Positions 30,654-32,898 of a stretch of 32,898 bases of DNA are shown here, one piece after another; the stretch's first letter is position 1; each line of letters begins with the position of its first letter. The stretch comes from an uncultured Clostridia bacterium (lineage in GTDB: Bacteria > Bacillota > Clostridia > Oscillospirales > Ruminococcaceae), in assembly GCA_947629785.1 (NCBI GenBank), contig CANRFB010000026.1:1-32898 (forward strand), in the 5' to 3' direction. The position numbers and the translations under genes are program-made. Under the pieces are notes generated by a model, which searched no databases, was not told the DNA's origin, and worked only from the letters and a program-made list of their open reading frames with translations.

Positions 30654-32126
30654 ATGGTAATTGCTTTTATAGGAAATAATTTTAAATACGAAATTGAAGC
30701 GGTGACAAAATTATTCCTGCCGCTGCAGAATTTTGAATTTCTTTTTGAGGAAATTCCCGACAGCGCGGATAATTTTTGCATTGTAAAGCGTGAAAAGGCT
30801 GCGGCGGGATATTCACTTTCCGTAAATGTTCTGCTGAACGGTGAAAAACGGGAGATTTCCCAAAACGAAAGCGGGGAATTTTCTGACGAAAAGGACGAAA
30901 CTATCCTTTGCCAAAGCCTTTATAAAATTCTGCACGAATTAACGGGAATTACTCCGCCTTGGGGCTGTCTTACGGGAATCCGTCCCGTGAAAAAGGTAAA
31001 CAAACTTCTTGACGAGGGAAAAACAAAAGCGGAAATTTTCAGTATTTTAAAAGAAAAATATTTCGTTTCGGACGAAAAGGCAGAGCTTGCTTTCAGGACT
31101 GCACTTGCCCAGTCAAAGGCTTTGAAAATGCTTGATACGCGGTCGTTTTCACTGTATATTTCAATTCCGTTCTGCCCATCGCGGTGCAGTTACTGTTCCT
31201 TTGTGAGCCATTCCATTGAAAAACCCGAAGCAAAGAAGCTTATTGTTCCGTACGTGGACAAGCTTTGCAAGGAAATCAAGGAAATTTCGCTTATTGCAAA
31301 GCAGTTGGAACTTAGGCTTGACACGATTTATATCGGCGGAGGAACGCCATCTGTACTTTCGGCGGAACTTCTTGAAAAATTAATGTATTCCGTCAAAAAA
31401 AACTTTGACATTTCAAAAATACGTGAATATAATGTAGAAGCAGGGCGTCCTGATACAATTACCGAAAAAAAACTTGAAATTATCCGCGATTTCGGAGCAA
31501 CGAGAATTTCGGTAAATCCCCAGACAATGAACGACAGCGTTCTTGCGGCTGTGGGCAGAAAACATTCCGCACAAGATGCGGAAGAAGCTTTCAAAGCGGC
31601 TCGGAAACTCGGGTTCCGCAACATTAACATGGACACTATCGCGGGACTTCCCACCGACACTTTACAAGGCTTTGAACATACCATTGAAACGCTTTGCAGA
31701 CTTGACCCCGAAAGCATAACCATTCACACGCTGACGGTAAAAAGAGCGTCGCGGCTGTTTTCGGAAAAGGACGGAATTACCGATAACAATATCGGTGAAA
31801 TGGTACGGTACGGGCAGAAAAAACTGCTTGATACGGGGTATGTCCCCTACTACCTCTATCGGCAGAAAAATACCGTGGAAAATCTCGAAAATGTGGGATT
31901 TGCAAAAGAGGGTTACGAGTGCCTCTACAACATTTATATAATGGAGGAGGCACAGACGATCCTTGCGGCAGGCGCGGCGGGTTCGACAAAGCTTGTGAAC
32001 ACGGACAGCGGGAAAATTGAGCGTATTTTCAATTACAAATTCCCCTATGAGTATATTTCCCGATACGAAAAAATGATGGAGAAAAAATCGGGAATTACGG
32101 AATTTTTCAATAATTTATCGGAGTAA
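30654..32126 (+). CDS. hemZ: HemZ-type radical SAM coproporphyrinogen dehydrogenase-like protein
   Basis: A 490-residue radical SAM enzyme. The iron-sulfur motif is IPFCPSRCSYC (Cys174, Cys178, Cys181), followed by YIGGGTPSVL and, later, NMDTIAGLPTDT. The N-terminal 160 residues, including TGIRPVKKVNKLLDEG, are the extension that distinguishes HemZ from HemN and HemW. The reaction expected for the family is oxygen-independent oxidation of coproporphyrinogen III, but heme genes are not nearby and activity of HemZ proteins is not well established. It lies in the rel - MBL - hemZ order seen in many Clostridia, close behind the MBL gene and 3 nt before the next. Confidence 0.9.
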   Translation: MVIAFIGNNFKYEIEAVTKLFLPLQNFEFLFEEIPDSADNFCIVKREKAAAGYSLSVNVLLNGEKREISQNESGEFSDEKDETILCQSLYKILHELTGITPPWGCLTGIRPVKKVNKLLDEGKTKAEIFSILKEKYFVSDEKAELAFRTALAQSKALKMLDTRSFSLYISIPFCPSRCSYCSFVSHSIEKPEAKKLIVPYVDKLCKEIKEISLIAKQLELRLDTIYIGGGTPSVLSAELLEKLMYSVKKNFDISKIREYNVEAGRPDTITEKKLEIIRDFGATRISVNPQTMNDSVLAAVGRKHSAQDAEEAFKAARKLGFRNINMDTIAGLPTDTLQGFEHTIETLCRLDPESITIHTLTVKRASRLFSEKDGITDNNIGEMVRYGQKKLLDTGYVPYYLYRQKNTVENLENVGFAKEGYECLYNIYIMEEAQTILAAGAAGSTKLVNTDSGKIERIFNYKFPYEYISRYEKMMEKKSGITEFFNNLSE

Positions 32127-32129
32127 AAA

Positions 32130-32504
32130 ATGGATAAGGACGAACTTATAGAATATGTTTCGGAGGAATATGACATTTCCCCCGAATATCTATGGGAAAG
32201 CACTCCCGACGCATTTGTTTTCAGGCGGAAAAACAACCGCAAATGGTTCGCAGTGGCGATGGAAATTTCAAAAAATAAACTCGGGCTTGACAGCGGCGAA
32301 AAGGTTTATATTCTTGATGTGAAATGCGATCCGCTGATGCTGGGTTCATATCTTGAACAAACCGGATTTTTCCGCGCATATCACATGAACAAGGAAAAGT
32401 GGCTGACCGTTCTGCTGGACGGTTCGGTGAGTCGGGAAGATATTATTTCCGTACTGGAATTAAGTTACGGACTTGCGGATAATAAAAAGAAAAAGCGTAC
32501 ATAA
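32130..32504 (+). CDS. MmcQ/YjbR family protein
   Basis: A 124-residue protein of the MmcQ/YjbR (CyaY-like fold) family: N-terminal DELIEYVSEEYDISPEYLWE, central FAVAMEISKNKLGL and YILDVKCDP, and C-terminal YHMNKEKWLTVLLDG with ISVLELSY. The family is sometimes annotated as DNA-binding, but the biochemical role is unclear. It starts 3 nt after hemZ, so translation is probably coupled. Confidence 0.88.
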   Translation: MDKDELIEYVSEEYDISPEYLWESTPDAFVFRRKNNRKWFAVAMEISKNKLGLDSGEKVYILDVKCDPLMLGSYLEQTGFFRAYHMNKEKWLTVLLDGSVSREDIISVLELSYGLADNKKKKRT

Positions 32505-32523
32505 TTTTAACCAAAATAAACTA

Positions 32524-32539
32524 TGCGGAAAATTCCGCA
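32524..32539. repeat. Small palindrome upstream of the last gene
   Basis: TGCGGAA-AA-TTCCGCA, 7-bp arms, between the YjbR-like gene and the final gene. There is no T-run after it on the plus strand. It may be a weak attenuator or an operator. Confidence 0.4.
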
Positions 32540-32562
32540 AAATATATAAGGAGGAAATTTTT

Positions 32563-32898
32563 ATGGCAATCAATTTTGAAAATCTCAAAGCGGGAGCAAA
32601 GGACATTTTAGACAAAGCCGCCGAAAAAGCAAACGAGGCTATCGACTATTCAAAAACACAGATCGACAGAGGACAGCTTCGTGCAAAAATAAAAGAGGAA
32701 TACTGCAAATTGGGCAAAATTTGCTACGATATGCACGATGCGGGCGATGACAGAACAGGCGAAATGAAGCAGATAATAAGCATTATCAAAGACCTGAAAG
32801 CCAAACTTGAAGAAGCCGATACTGCCGTTAATGCCAAGAAAACCAAAGAATGCAAATTCTGCGGAACTGCAAATGACGCGGTAAATGTTTACTGCTCA
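32563..32898 (+). CDS. Zinc-ribbon-type protein with helical N-terminus (truncated by the window end)
   Basis: 112 codons are visible and the frame runs off the end. It begins MAINFENLKAGAKDILDKAA, a charged helical region with further helix up to about residue 90. The first pair of a zinc ribbon follows (KECKFCGTAND, then VYCS, probably the second CxxC). Similar clostridial proteins are short and end soon after the second Cys pair; the function is not known. AAGGAGG (32548-32554) is ideally spaced before ATG 32563. A short palindrome lies upstream. Confidence 0.72.
   Translation, partial: MAINFENLKAGAKDILDKAAEKANEAIDYSKTQIDRGQLRAKIKEEYCKLGKICYDMHDAGDDRTGEMKQIISIIKDLKAKLEEADTAVNAKKTKECKFCGTANDAVNVYCS

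Overview
The window is a chromosomal segment of a Gram-positive, low-to-mid GC bacterium of the class Clostridia, most likely an Oscillospiraceae/Ruminococcaceae-type gut anaerobe. Evidence: a Firmicutes-style single Rel (HD-synthetase-TGS-ACT); the rel / metallo-beta-lactamase / hemZ / YjbR gene order; an adjacent TrmK and NIF3 pair; strong AGGAGG-type ribosome binding sites; vegetative promoters mostly with 17-bp spacers; and Clostridia-style hybrid histidine kinases. Most genes are housekeeping or metabolic. No phage, plasmid, CRISPR, transposase or recognisable defence gene was seen.

Layout. (1) 1-3.1 kb: a TrmK-NIF3 in-frame fusion, a small putative amidase and, convergently, an orotate-type phosphoribosyltransferase with an altered PRPP loop. 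(2) 3.2-8.35 kb, minus strand: a signalling operon from one promoter, consisting of an output-less response regulator, a PocR-domain hybrid kinase with receiver and Hpt modules, and a DUF362 protein. (3) 8.35-9.32 kb: a gene-free, roughly 0.9-kb imperfect palindrome (foldback element). (4) 9.3-14.2 kb: a CapA-like lipoprotein, divergent from a nicotinamide salvage operon (pncA-pncB), which converges on purA. (5) 14.2-18.6 kb: an AT-rich spacer with an orphan hairpin, a large secreted acidic Asp/Glu/Ser/Asn-rich protein with 9-residue repeats, and a two-TM protein with a cytoplasmic tail of 31-residue repeats. (6) 18.5-22.7 kb: a small unknown gene among repeats, ddh (meso-diaminopimelate dehydrogenase), rsmD-coaD-coiled-coil gene, and RNase P RNA. 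(7) 22.7-32.9 kb: a membrane hybrid kinase with two receivers, recJ-rel, a metallo-hydrolase, hemZ, a YjbR-like gene and a truncated zinc-ribbon gene.

The most unusual feature is intergenic. At least six intergenic spaces are filled almost from stop codon to next ribosome binding site by mosaic repeats. Their ends are tandem heptamers (GAGTTGA/GAGTTAA on one side, the complementary TCAACTC/TTAACTC on the other), so each could fold back on itself. Between the arms lie one of two conserved cores (A and B) or a divergent sequence. A seventh short remnant flanks the 0.9-kb foldback element, which appears nested in one of these repeats. Mobility or RNA function is inference.

Functional links: pncA and pncB are translationally coupled (ATGA overlap) and together convert nicotinamide to nicotinate mononucleotide. 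The PocR kinase and upstream regulator look like one phosphorelay. recJ and rel are probably co-transcribed. Well-matched sigma-A promoters and hairpin terminators delimit most units and correct several over-long reading frames (ddh, recJ, the second kinase, the phosphoribosyltransferase and the response regulator).
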